Shown in pieces: positions 1 to 6,971 of a stretch of DNA of 7,943 bases; position 1 is the first letter of the stretch; every line of letters starts with the position of its first letter. Under the pieces are notes generated by a model. It had not been told where the DNA came from. It saw only the letters and a list, made by a program, of their open reading frames with translations, and searched no databases. Both the position numbers and the translations under genes were made by a program. Source of the DNA: an uncultured Collinsella sp. (GTDB taxonomy: Bacteria > Actinomycetota > Coriobacteriia > Coriobacteriales > Coriobacteriaceae). Location: positions 1 through 7,943 of the forward strand of contig CABVCJ010000077.1 of NCBI GenBank assembly GCA_902496845.1. The letters are read 5' to 3'.

Positions 1-7
1 CAAGCCG

Positions 8-1483
8 TTACTTCTTATTGCGCATCTGCGCTTCCATCTGGCGCAGCAGGTCCATATCGGACTTAGGACCGCCCGTTCCCAGGCCGCCCATGCCGCCCAG
101 ACCCATGGCATCCAGACCGGGAATATTGGGCATGCGCATCTTTTTGCCCTTCTTACCCTTTTTGCCCTTCTTGCCGCCGGCTTGCGCCTGATTGGCCATC
201 GTGCGCATGCGGCCCATCATCTTGTTCATCTCACCCCACTGCTTCATAAGGCTATTGACCTCAGTGGGAGTCACGCCAGCGCCCTTGGCGATACGCGCGC
301 GACGCTGGCCGTTGATGATAGAGGGACGCAGGCGCTCCTCCTTGGTCATCGACATGATGATGGCCTCGTTCTTGTCGAAGATGCCCTCGTCCAGGTTGCC
401 GCCCATCTGGTTGAGCGCGCGCTGGCCACCGGGAAGCATACCCAGAATGCCCTTCATGCCGCCCATCTTTTTGACAGCCTTCATCTGGTCGAGCATGTCG
501 TTCATGGTAAAGCCCTCGCGCAGCATACGCTCGGCGGCCTCAAGCTGCTCGGCGTCGGCCGCCTCCTGGGCCTTCTCGATGATGCCGACAACATCACCCA
601 TGCCCAAGATTCGCTTGGCCATACGGTCGGGATAGAACGGCTCCAGCGAATCGGGCTTCTCGCCCATGCTCACGAACTTGATGGGCTTGCCGGTCACCTG
701 GCGCACGGAAAGCGCGCCGCCGCCACGGGCGTCGCCGTCGAGCTTGGAGATGATCACGCCGTCAAAGTCGGTGCGCTCGGCGAAGGTCGAGACGACGTTG
801 ACGATATCCTGGCCGGTCATGGCATCGACGACCATCAGCACCTGATCGGGCTTGACGGCCTTCTTGATATCCACGGCCTCCTGCATCATCTGCTCGTCGA
901 TCTGCAGACGGCCAGCGGTATCGACGATGACCACGTCGCGCAGGTGGTCGACGGCCTCCTGGATGGCGCCCTTGGCGATATCGACCGGGTGTTCGCCGTC
1001 ACCGCGGAAGACCGGCACGCCGATCTCGCCACCGAGCGTGGCCAGCTGGTCGGCAGCGGCGGGACGGTAGACGTCGCACGCGGCGAGCAGCGGCGAGCGG
1101 CCCTGCTTCTTGAGCAGGTAGGCCAGCTTTACGGCCGCCGTGGTCTTACCGGAGCCCTGAAGGCCCACGAGCATGATGACATTGGGAATGCGGTTGCTAA
1201 AGACGAGCTTGCTCTCGGTGGAGCCGAGCATCTCGGTGAGCTCGTCGAGCACGATCTTGACGACGTTTTGCGCCGGCGACAGCGACTCCATGACCTCGGC
1301 GGTCATGCAGCGCTCCTTGGTCTTGGCGACAAACTCCTTGACAACCTTGAAGTTGACGTCGGCTTCGAGCAGCGCCATGCGAATGTCGCGCATGGCCGAG
1401 GTGATATCGGCCTCGGTCAGCTTACCCTTGCCGCGCAGGCGGTCAAATGTGTCGTTGAGGCGATCGCTCAGAGAATCAAACAC
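8..1483 (-). CDS. ffh: Signal recognition particle core protein Ffh (SRP54), SRP GTPase
   Basis: Ffh binds signal sequences emerging from the ribosome, forms the SRP with its small RNA, and docks with FtsY at the membrane through paired GTPase domains. The 491-residue product shows the full NG-M layout. The N domain is about residues 1-90. The G domain has P-loop GLQGSGKTT (107-115), DVYRPAA (137-143), DTAGR (188-192) and a G4 motif reading SKLD (246-249) instead of the usual TKLD. A Met-rich M domain (about 300-430) carries the SRP-RNA-binding helix-turn-helix (386-416). The tail has an unusual GKK repeat (436-448), then a Gly/Met-rich stretch ending in a basic helix. The start is GTG: it gives the canonical MFDSLSDRL opening and has a good Shine-Dalgarno 6 bases upstream. 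ftsY lies 10 bases upstream, so the two SRP GTPases are co-transcribed. The identification is essentially certain. Confidence 0.98.
   Translation of the reverse strand: MFDSLSDRLNDTFDRLRGKGKLTEADITSAMRDIRMALLEADVNFKVVKEFVAKTKERCMTAEVMESLSPAQNVVKIVLDELTEMLGSTESKLVFSNRIPNVIMLVGLQGSGKTTAAVKLAYLLKKQGRSPLLAACDVYRPAAADQLATLGGEIGVPVFRGDGEHPVDIAKGAIQEAVDHLRDVVIVDTAGRLQIDEQMMQEAVDIKKAVKPDQVLMVVDAMTGQDIVNVVSTFAERTDFDGVIISKLDGDARGGGALSVRQVTGKPIKFVSMGEKPDSLEPFYPDRMAKRILGMGDVVGIIEKAQEAADAEQLEAAERMLREGFTMNDMLDQMKAVKKMGGMKGILGMLPGGQRALNQMGGNLDEGIFDKNEAIIMSMTKEERLRPSIINGQRRARIAKGAGVTPTEVNSLMKQWGEMNKMMGRMRTMANQAQAGGKKGKKGKKGKKMRMPNIPGLDAMGLGGMGGLGTGGPKSDMDLLRQMEAQMRNKK
140..178 (-). repeat. Tandem 9-base repeat encoding Gly-Lys-Lys units in the Ffh tail
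   Basis: The plus strand shows consecutive near-identical 9-base units (ttgcccttc, ttacccttt, ttgcccttc at 144-170) and a diverged fourth. On the coding strand they encode GGKKGKKGKKGKK (Ffh residues 436-448), a basic linker between the M domain and the C-terminal Gly/Met-rich tail. Unit gain or loss by slippage would stay in frame. A role in contacting RNA or the ribosome is inference from charge only. Confidence 0.85.
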
Positions 1484-1489
1484 TAGTCA

Positions 1490-1496
1490 CTCCTTA
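1490..1496 (-). promoter_or_regulatory. Shine-Dalgarno of ffh, overlapping the ftsY stop codon
   Basis: The minus strand reads TAAGGAG, then six bases (TGACTA), then GTG. The TAA is the stop codon of ftsY, so ribosomes ending ftsY sit on the ffh ribosome binding site. This fixes the GTG at 1483 as the ffh start and suggests that translation of the two genes is linked. Confidence 0.85.
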
Positions 1497-2411
1497 ATTG
1501 GACTCGCCCACCAGGGCGCGGCAGAAATCTTTGGCATTGAACTCTTGCAGGTCATCGACCTGCTCGCCCACGCCGATGCGCAGGATTGGGAGCTTGAGCT
1601 TCTCGGCCACGGCCATGGCGATGCCACCCTTAGCCGTGCCGTCCAGCTTTGTCATAATAATACCGTCCAGACCCAACGCCTCGTTAAACTCAAGCGCCTG
1701 GTTCAGACCGTTTTGGCCCGTCGCGGCATCGATTACCAGGACGACCGAGACGGGCATGGGGCCGGCGGCCATATTGGCGGCGCGCTTACGCGTCACGTTG
1801 ACCACCTTGGCAAGCTCGCGCATGAGCTCGGAGCTCGTGTGCAGACGGCCGGCGGTGTCGATTAGCACCAGGTCGCTGCCGCGTTTGTCGGCCTCGTCGA
1901 GCACGTCGTAGCAAACGCTTGCCGGGTCGGAGCCGCGATCGCGCTTGATGACGGGAACGCCGGCGCGCTGGCCCCACACATCGAGCTGCTCGATGGCGGC
2001 GGCGCGGAAGGTATCGGCCGAACCTATCACGACATTTTTACCGCGGGCAGCCATGGCACTCGCGATCTTGCCGACCGTCGTGGTCTTACCGGCACCGTTA
2101 ATGCCCACAAACAGCACGCAACTCGGCGTGTCAGCGAACGGATCGCGCTCGACGGGCACAAAATGCTGCTCGAGCTGCTCGGCCAGGGCGCGGCGGAGCT
2201 GCGGGGCGGTCTTGAGGTTCTTCTTGGCCGCGGCATCGCGCAGGTCATCGGAGACCTGAATGGCGACCTCGGCGCCCATGTCACCCATGACGAGGGTGTC
2301 CTCTAGGTCCTCCCAAAAATCCTCGTCGACCTCGCCGCCAAAGTAAAAGACCTCGTTGAGGGCCTCGCGACTGCGCTCGAGTCCGCGCGAGAGAGCGTCA
2401 AAGAATCCCAT
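1494..2411 (-). CDS. ftsY: Signal recognition particle receptor FtsY, SRP GTPase
   Basis: FtsY is the membrane-associated receptor that accepts ribosome-SRP complexes; its NG domain pairs with that of Ffh and both hydrolyse GTP. The 305-residue product is an almost bare NG protein. The N domain is about residues 1-95. The G domain carries GINGAGKT (103-110), DTFRAAA (133-139), DTAGR (185-189), TKLD (254-257) and the closing GVGEQVDDL (280-288). There is no long acidic A domain as in E. coli FtsY. Membrane contact probably relies on the N-terminal helix, which opens MGFFDALSRGLERS and looks amphipathic (inference). The ATG start overlaps the smc stop by one base as TAATG. The only Shine-Dalgarno-like stretch (GGAAAGG, 2425-2431) is 13 bases away, so initiation probably depends on coupling to smc. 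No ylxM-like gene lies between ftsY and ffh. Confidence 0.98.
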   Translation of the reverse strand: MGFFDALSRGLERSREALNEVFYFGGEVDEDFWEDLEDTLVMGDMGAEVAIQVSDDLRDAAAKKNLKTAPQLRRALAEQLEQHFVPVERDPFADTPSCVLFVGINGAGKTTTVGKIASAMAARGKNVVIGSADTFRAAAIEQLDVWGQRAGVPVIKRDRGSDPASVCYDVLDEADKRGSDLVLIDTAGRLHTSSELMRELAKVVNVTRKRAANMAAGPMPVSVVLVIDAATGQNGLNQALEFNEALGLDGIIMTKLDGTAKGGIAMAVAEKLKLPILRIGVGEQVDDLQEFNAKDFCRALVGESN

Positions 2412-2413
2412 TA
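2409..2413 (-). other. TAATG stop-start overlap joining smc and ftsY
   Basis: The smc stop TAA (2411-2413) and the ftsY start ATG (2409-2411) share the base at 2411. Such one-base overlaps usually mean that ribosomes terminating the upstream gene re-initiate on the next. The lack of a well-spaced Shine-Dalgarno for ftsY supports coupling, but coupling itself is inferred. Confidence 0.85.
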
Positions 2414-5400
2414 TGCATTCACGACCTTTCCGGTTTCGCGATCGAGTTTTTGCGAGACGACGCGACTGACGCCGTCAGCTTGCATCGAGACGCCATAGAG
2501 AACGTCAGCGTCCTCCATAGTACGGCGCTGATGTGAAATGACCAAGAGCTGCGTATCGGAACGCAGTACATCAAGGGCGCCGATGAGCTTGGACAGGTTG
2601 ACGTCATCGAGTGCCGCCTCGACCTCGTCCAGCACATAGAACGGCACCGTGCGCGTGCGATACACGGCAAAAAGCAGGGCGAGCGCCGTCAGGCTCTTCT
2701 CGCCGCCCGACATGAGCATCATCTTGGTAATGCGCTTGCCGCGCGGCTGCGCCACGACCTCGATGCCCGTCTCGGCCGGATGCTCGGGGTCGGTCATCTC
2801 CAGATGCGCCTGGCCGCCCGGGAACAGCATGGCGAAGATCTCGCGGAAGTTCGCATCGACCTTCTCGAAGGTCACCAGGAAGGCTTTACGCATCTTACGG
2901 TCGATGGCCACGGTAATCTTGGTGAGCGCCTTGCGCGCGCTCTCCAGATCGGCCAGCTGCTCCTCGATATAATCGGCGCGGCGCTTGAGCTGCTCGTACT
3001 CCTCCATGGCAACCTGGTTCACAGGGCCCAGATTGTTGATCTGACGCACGAGTTGGTTGAGCTCGCGCTCGGCGGCGTCGCGGTCGGTGGGCGCAGGAAG
3101 CATGAGCGCTTCCTCGAGCACCGTGATGCCATCGGCGGTAATGGCCTTGATGGCCGCCTCTACCTGCACCTCGAGCTTGCCGCGTGCGACCTTGAACTCA
3201 TTTTGCGTCGCCGTAGCGGCATCGACCCGCTCCTTGGCGCGGGAGACCTCGGCCTTGGCATCCTCGATGGTCTTCTTAAGCGAGGCCGAGTCCGCCTCCT
3301 CGAGCGAAGCCTGGTCACGCAGACGCGCGGCCCAATCCGACGCGCGCTCCAGCAGGGCCGAATAGCGCTCGTGCATGGGGTCGACGCGCAGGCGCAGCAG
3401 TTCAAGCGAGCGCGAGGCCTGGCGTGTTCCGCGGATACGGCGGTCGATGCCCTCCAGGCGATGCTCCAGGTCGGGCACACGGCCCCTCAGCGAACGCAGA
3501 CGCTCGCTCGTCTGGGCCAGACGCACCTTGGCATCGGCGAGCTTGCCGGCTGCCTCGGAATCGTCACGACGCACGCGATCGAGCTCGTCGTTGGCTTCGG
3601 CAATCTGGAGACCCAGGTCGCTTGCCTGCGCACGGGCCTCGTCGCGCGAACGGGTGAGCTCGTCAACGCGCGGGCGCGCTGCGCGAACGGCCTCGGCTGC
3701 CTGTTCGCGGCGCTTGGAGATGCGCACGCGCTCGACCTCGGCATTGTTGGCGCTTTGCTCCAAGCGGCCGATCTCAGAGAGCAGCGAGCGGCGCTCGCCC
3801 TCAAGACGGGCGATCTCGCCGGCGGCATCGCCCTCGGCGGCACGCGCCCCCTCGACGGCCGCATTGGCCTCGACGACCTGATCCGACACGTGCTCAAACA
3901 CGGCAGCCAAATCGGGCTCCAGGCCCTCCAGCTCGCGAATGCGACGTTTGCGCTCAAGAGCACCCGAAGCCTCGCCGGCATCGAGCCCCACGCGCACCAG
4001 GCCGCCACAGCTCACGCGGGCGCCATCGGGAGTCACATAGGTCACGCCGTCAACGACTGGTGCCGTAAGCGCGGTAGCCAAGTCATCGACCACGTAATAG
4101 CCGCCGAGCAGTGCCTCGACAACCGGGCCATAACCGGCACGAACGGACAGACGATCGACCAGACGCGAACCGGCAGCGCCCTTAGCAGCAGCGCCGCCGC
4201 TCACGCCGCGCGTCGCCAGCAGCGCCTCGCCCGAAGCCTTCTTTTGGTCCAGAGCCGCACGACCGGCACGCTCAAGCGTGGCGGCGTCATCAAACAGCAG
4301 GGCATCGATATCGCCGGCAAGCAGCTGCTCGACCAAGCCCTCAAGCTCACGAGGGGCCTCGAGCACATCTCCCAGGCGACCCGAGACATCATCGCCCAGT
4401 GCGCCCATCAGACGGCTCACCAGCGGCGAGCTGTCGGCCATGCGGGCATCGAGCTTCTTTTGGCTCGCGAGCTCAGAACGAACCTCGGACAGTTTATTGC
4501 GCGCCTCACTCTCGCGATTACGCAAGTCCTTCAACGCCGCACGGGCGACCTCGGTGGCCTCGCGAGCATCAATCTGGGCCTGGCGGGCCTGATCGAGCGC
4601 ACCGTCAAGTTCCTCAGCGCGGTCGCGACGGCTCTCGAGCGAGGCCGTGACCTCCTCGAGCTGCTCGTCGATCTGCTCCAGGCGCGAGGCGTACATGTTG
4701 TCCTCGACCTCGGCGTTGCTCAGCGAGTCCTTCACCTTGGCGAGCCCGAGCGCGGCGTTATCGGCCACACGCTGCACATCGCGTTGCTCGCGCGTGAGCT
4801 GCGAAATCTGATTGTCGAGCGCCACGCGACGCTCGTGGAGCTGGGCGGCGGCAGGTCCGGCGGCGTCAACGTCGTCCTGGGCCTGCATGTGCGCACCGGT
4901 CACCTCCTCAAGCTGGGCACGCGCATCCTCGAGCTCCTCGACCACGCGACGACGCTGATGCTCGGAGCTCGAGATCTGGCCGCGCATGTCGGACAGGCGC
5001 GACACCATGTTGTGGCCCTTTTCCTCGAGTAGGCGCATGTCGGAGTTGATGCGGCCGACCACGTCTTGCATATGGCGGCGCTGCTCGCCCAGATCGCCCA
5101 CAAACAGGCCCTTTTCCTCGAGCATGACCTGGAGCTTCTCGAGCTCGCGCTCCTTTTCGCCCAGGCGGTATTGCGCAAGCTCAAGCTCGGCAGCGCCCTC
5201 CTTGGAGCGGCTCTCCAGGTCGTTCCACTGCGACTGCAGCGAACGAAGCTCGTCGACGGCCAGCATCTGCGTAAGCTCGTTCGCGCGCGAGGACAGCTCT
5301 TTGTACTTGCGCGCACGATCGACCTGACGCTCCAGCGGCCGCAGCTGACGGGCAATCTCCTTATTGATGTCGCGGGCACGGGTCAGGTGCTCGTCCATCG

Positions 5401-5947
5401 ATTTAATCTTTTTGAGCGCACGCTCCTTGCGGCGCTTGTGCTTGGAGATGCCGGCAGCCTCCTCGATCAGGGCGCGGCGCTCCTCGGGGCGACTCTGCAA
5501 AATGGAATCGAGCTTGCCCTGGCTAATGATGGAATGCGTATCCTTACCCAGGCCCGAATCGTGCAGGATGTCCTGAATGTCCATCAGGCGGCACGGGCTC
5601 GAGTTGATGAGGTACTCGCTTTCGCCCGAGCGGTACATACGACGGGTGATGGCGACCTCGTCAAAGTCGACGGGCAGCATATGGTCCGAGTTATCGAGCA
5701 CCAGCGTGACCTCGGCGACACCCACCGGCTTGCGCGCCGACGAGCCCGAGAAGATGACGTCCTCCATAGCCTGGCCGCGCAGCTGCTTGGCGCTCTGCTC
5801 GCCCAGGACCCACAGAATCGAGTCGGAGATGTTCGATTTTCCCGAGCCGTTGGGACCGACGATGACGGTCAGGCCCGGCTCAAATGACATATGGGCGCGG
5901 TCGGCAAACGACTTGAACCCTTTGAGCGTGAGGGACTTGAGATACAC
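2411..5947 (-). CDS. smc: Chromosome segregation/condensation ATPase SMC
   Basis: SMC dimerises through its hinge and, with the kleisin ScpA and ScpB (not in this window), extrudes DNA loops to compact and segregate the chromosome. The 1178-residue length is typical. The N-terminal head has Walker A GPNGSGKS (31-38), the R-loop arginine (57) and the Q-loop ISQGKLDSIL (Gln143). Coiled coils run about 170-510 and 660-1015, flanking a hinge at about 515-655 that ends in the conserved TPDGARVSCGG stretch. The C-terminal head has the ABC signature LMSGGEKS (1078-1085) and Walker B FYVLDEVEAALDD, with catalytic Glu1108. All ATPase residues are present. The GTG start gives the canonical MYLKSLTLKGFKSF opening and follows GAGGA at short spacing, 10 bases after the rnc stop. 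The hinge contains an Ala/Gly-rich stretch at about 571-600. The identification is essentially certain. Confidence 0.98.
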   Translation of the reverse strand: MYLKSLTLKGFKSFADRAHMSFEPGLTVIVGPNGSGKSNISDSILWVLGEQSAKQLRGQAMEDVIFSGSSARKPVGVAEVTLVLDNSDHMLPVDFDEVAITRRMYRSGESEYLINSSPCRLMDIQDILHDSGLGKDTHSIISQGKLDSILQSRPEERRALIEEAAGISKHKRRKERALKKIKSMDEHLTRARDINKEIARQLRPLERQVDRARKYKELSSRANELTQMLAVDELRSLQSQWNDLESRSKEGAAELELAQYRLGEKERELEKLQVMLEEKGLFVGDLGEQRRHMQDVVGRINSDMRLLEEKGHNMVSRLSDMRGQISSSEHQRRRVVEELEDARAQLEEVTGAHMQAQDDVDAAGPAAAQLHERRVALDNQISQLTREQRDVQRVADNAALGLAKVKDSLSNAEVEDNMYASRLEQIDEQLEEVTASLESRRDRAEELDGALDQARQAQIDAREATEVARAALKDLRNRESEARNKLSEVRSELASQKKLDARMADSSPLVSRLMGALGDDVSGRLGDVLEAPRELEGLVEQLLAGDIDALLFDDAATLERAGRAALDQKKASGEALLATRGVSGGAAAKGAAGSRLVDRLSVRAGYGPVVEALLGGYYVVDDLATALTAPVVDGVTYVTPDGARVSCGGLVRVGLDAGEASGALERKRRIRELEGLEPDLAAVFEHVSDQVVEANAAVEGARAAEGDAAGEIARLEGERRSLLSEIGRLEQSANNAEVERVRISKRREQAAEAVRAARPRVDELTRSRDEARAQASDLGLQIAEANDELDRVRRDDSEAAGKLADAKVRLAQTSERLRSLRGRVPDLEHRLEGIDRRIRGTRQASRSLELLRLRVDPMHERYSALLERASDWAARLRDQASLEEADSASLKKTIEDAKAEVSRAKERVDAATATQNEFKVARGKLEVQVEAAIKAITADGITVLEEALMLPAPTDRDAAERELNQLVRQINNLGPVNQVAMEEYEQLKRRADYIEEQLADLESARKALTKITVAIDRKMRKAFLVTFEKVDANFREIFAMLFPGGQAHLEMTDPEHPAETGIEVVAQPRGKRITKMMLMSGGEKSLTALALLFAVYRTRTVPFYVLDEVEAALDDVNLSKLIGALDVLRSDTQLLVISHQRRTMEDADVLYGVSMQADGVSRVVSQKLDRETGKVVNA

Positions 5948-5950
5948 GGT

Positions 5951-5955
5951 TCCTC
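5951..5955 (-). promoter_or_regulatory. Shine-Dalgarno of smc
   Basis: GAGGA lies in the 10-base gap between the rnc stop and the smc GTG, with three bases between it and the start. The spacing is short. Together with the non-ATG start it suggests modest initiation, which suits a low-abundance protein (inference). It supports the GTG at 5947, as does the canonical SMC N-terminus. Confidence 0.6.
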
Positions 5956-5957
5956 GC

Positions 5958-6683
5958 TTAAACAGGCTTCTTGTTAAGAATCACGCCGTTGGTGGTGTAG
6001 CCCATGCGATCGAGCGCCTCGAGTGCAGCGGCTCCCTCGGCCTCCTTCTTGGAGGAACCGGTGCCGCGGCCCTGGCGAATACCGTCGATGAGCACCACAG
6101 CGGTAAAGGTGGGCGCATGCGCGGGGCCCTCGGAGCCGACCAGTTTATACGCGGGAGGCTCGTGGCCGTCTGCTTGCACGCACTCCTGCAAGAACGACTT
6201 GGGATTCGCGGGGTGCTCGGCACGCTCGGAGGCCAGGTGCGGTTTAAGCGTACGGTGGATGAACTCCGCCGCCGCATCCCAGCCGGCATCCAGATACAGC
6301 GCGCCCACGAGCGACTCGTAAACATTCTCGAGCGCCGAGTGCAGGCCACGCGCGCCGGTACCGGTCTCGGAGGCGCCAAAGATGATGATGTCGTCGATGC
6401 CCAGCTCATGCGACACCTCGGACAGCGTGGCGCCCGAGACAAGGGACACCTTCAGGCGCGTGAGCTTGCCCTCGTCAAACTCGGGATAGGACTCAAAGAG
6501 CGAACGGGCCACCACGGCGCCCAAAATGGAATCGCCCAAAAACTCAAGGCGCTCATAGCTGGCAGAGACCGGCTGGCCCTCGACGGCCGAGGGATGCGTG
6601 AGCGCCGCGCGCAGCAGCACCTTGTTATTGAACTCATGGCCCAGAATCTCCTGGGCACGCGTGAGTCGTTCAGACAAAGCCAA
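5958..6683 (-). CDS. rnc: Ribonuclease III
   Basis: RNase III cleaves double-stranded RNA, maturing pre-rRNA and some mRNAs, as a Mg-dependent homodimer. The 241-residue product has a nuclease domain (about 1-155) with signature ERLEFLGDS (44-52) and EGKLTRLK (71-78). By alignment, E44, E47, D51, E71 and E123 match E. coli catalytic or metal-binding E38, E41, D45, E65 and E117. The match to E. coli D114 is N120 (ENVYESLVGALYLD, 119-132), an unusual change. The C-terminal double-stranded RNA-binding domain (about 161-229) is intact, with GTGSSKKEAEGAAALEAL (207-224). The start is TTG: it lies 8 bases after a perfect AAGGAGG inside the acpP end, whereas the next TTG is 6 bases further and poorly spaced. 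The gap to acpP is only 3 bases, so both share an mRNA. Family identity is certain; full activity is not assured because of N120. Confidence 0.96.
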   Translation of the reverse strand: MALSERLTRAQEILGHEFNNKVLLRAALTHPSAVEGQPVSASYERLEFLGDSILGAVVARSLFESYPEFDEGKLTRLKVSLVSGATLSEVSHELGIDDIIIFGASETGTGARGLHSALENVYESLVGALYLDAGWDAAAEFIHRTLKPHLASERAEHPANPKSFLQECVQADGHEPPAYKLVGSEGPAHAPTFTAVVLIDGIRQGRGTGSSKKEAEGAAALEALDRMGYTTNGVILNKKPV

Positions 6684-6686
6684 GAC

Positions 6687-6929
6687 TTAGGCCTCCTTGG
6701 CGTTTTCGATCGCGTCGACGGCGTCGGCGACAGAGTTGAGCGACAGCAGGGTCTCGTCATCGATTTCGAGGTCGAACTCGTCCTCGATGGCCGTCACCAG
6801 CTGCAGACGCTCGAGCGAATCGGCATCGAGATCGTCAAAAGTGGTCTCGTCGCTAATGTCAGCGACATCGACACCCAGCACGTCAGCGGCGACTTCGGCG
6901 ATCTTATCGAAGATTTCGGAGCGGTCCAT
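6687..6929 (-). CDS. acpP: Acyl carrier protein
   Basis: ACP carries growing acyl chains as thioesters on a phosphopantetheine arm in the type II fatty acid pathway, and donates acyl groups to PlsX for phospholipid synthesis. The 80-residue acidic product has the usual length and four-helix pattern. The attachment site is Ser38 within DADSLE (35-40). Helix II, the partner-recognition helix, reads SLERLQLVTAIEDEF rather than the common SLDxVELVMxLEDEF. Two positions known in E. coli for partner contact (E41, M44) are therefore Gln43 and Thr46. The start is ATG with a good GAGAGGAA ribosome binding site, fitting a strongly expressed protein. Its last codons (Lys-Glu-Ala) contain the rnc Shine-Dalgarno. 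Position next to plsX and rnc argues that this is the primary fatty-acid ACP, not a secondary one from a natural-product cluster. Confidence 0.96.
   Translation of the reverse strand: MDRSEIFDKIAEVAADVLGVDVADISDETTFDDLDADSLERLQLVTAIEDEFDLEIDDETLLSLNSVADAVDAIENAKEA
6692..6698 (-). promoter_or_regulatory. Shine-Dalgarno of rnc, embedded in the last codons of acpP
   Basis: The minus strand reads AAGGAGG, a full match to the anti-Shine-Dalgarno core, followed by eight bases and then TTG. The same bases encode the Lys-Glu-Ala end of ACP. This decides the rnc start (TTG at 6683) and indicates that rnc translation begins within or right after the acpP reading frame. Confidence 0.88.
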
Positions 6930-6934
6930 AGCGC

Positions 6935-6942
6935 TTCCTCTC
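6935..6942 (-). promoter_or_regulatory. Ribosome binding site of acpP
   Basis: GAGAGGAA lies five bases before the ATG at 6929, optimal spacing for the AGGA core. It follows a G/U-rich, probably unstructured leader, consistent with efficient initiation of a highly expressed gene. Confidence 0.85.
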
Positions 6943-6953
6943 GTATGTCATGG

Positions 6954-6968
6954 AACACAACACAACAC
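6954..6968 (-). repeat. Three tandem GTGTT units in the acpP leader
   Basis: The plus strand has three perfect consecutive AACAC units. On the transcribed strand they read GTGTT three times, a 15-base tract of only G and U in the mRNA. The tract lies between the hairpin (6972-7003) and the acpP ribosome binding site. It could be a simple repeat, a poor U-tract for the hairpin, or an unstructured translation-enhancing leader. The sequence does not decide among these. Confidence 0.75.
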
Positions 6969-6971
6969 GGC

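Noticed and set aside
141..170. Programmed frameshift at the A-rich Lys codons of ffh
   Set aside because: The runs have only five A followed by G, with no true slippery heptamer or visible downstream structure, and the zero frame continues to a sensible conserved tail.
182..1486. 434-codon plus-strand open frame opposite ffh
   Set aside because: It is in codon register with ffh, so it stays open because the GC-rich gene rarely uses TTA, CTA and TCA. Its product is a His/Leu/Gly/Asp-rich mixture with no recognisable domain, and ffh on the other strand is certain.
2780..5032. 750-codon plus-strand open frame opposite smc
   Set aside because: It is also in register with smc and explained by codon choice over a long Ala/Glu/Arg-rich coiled coil. 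It has no family motif and no sensible ribosome binding site.
5066..5887. 273-codon plus-strand open frame opposite the start of smc
   Set aside because: It is the same in-register mirror effect; it covers the highly conserved SMC head and has no domain of its own.
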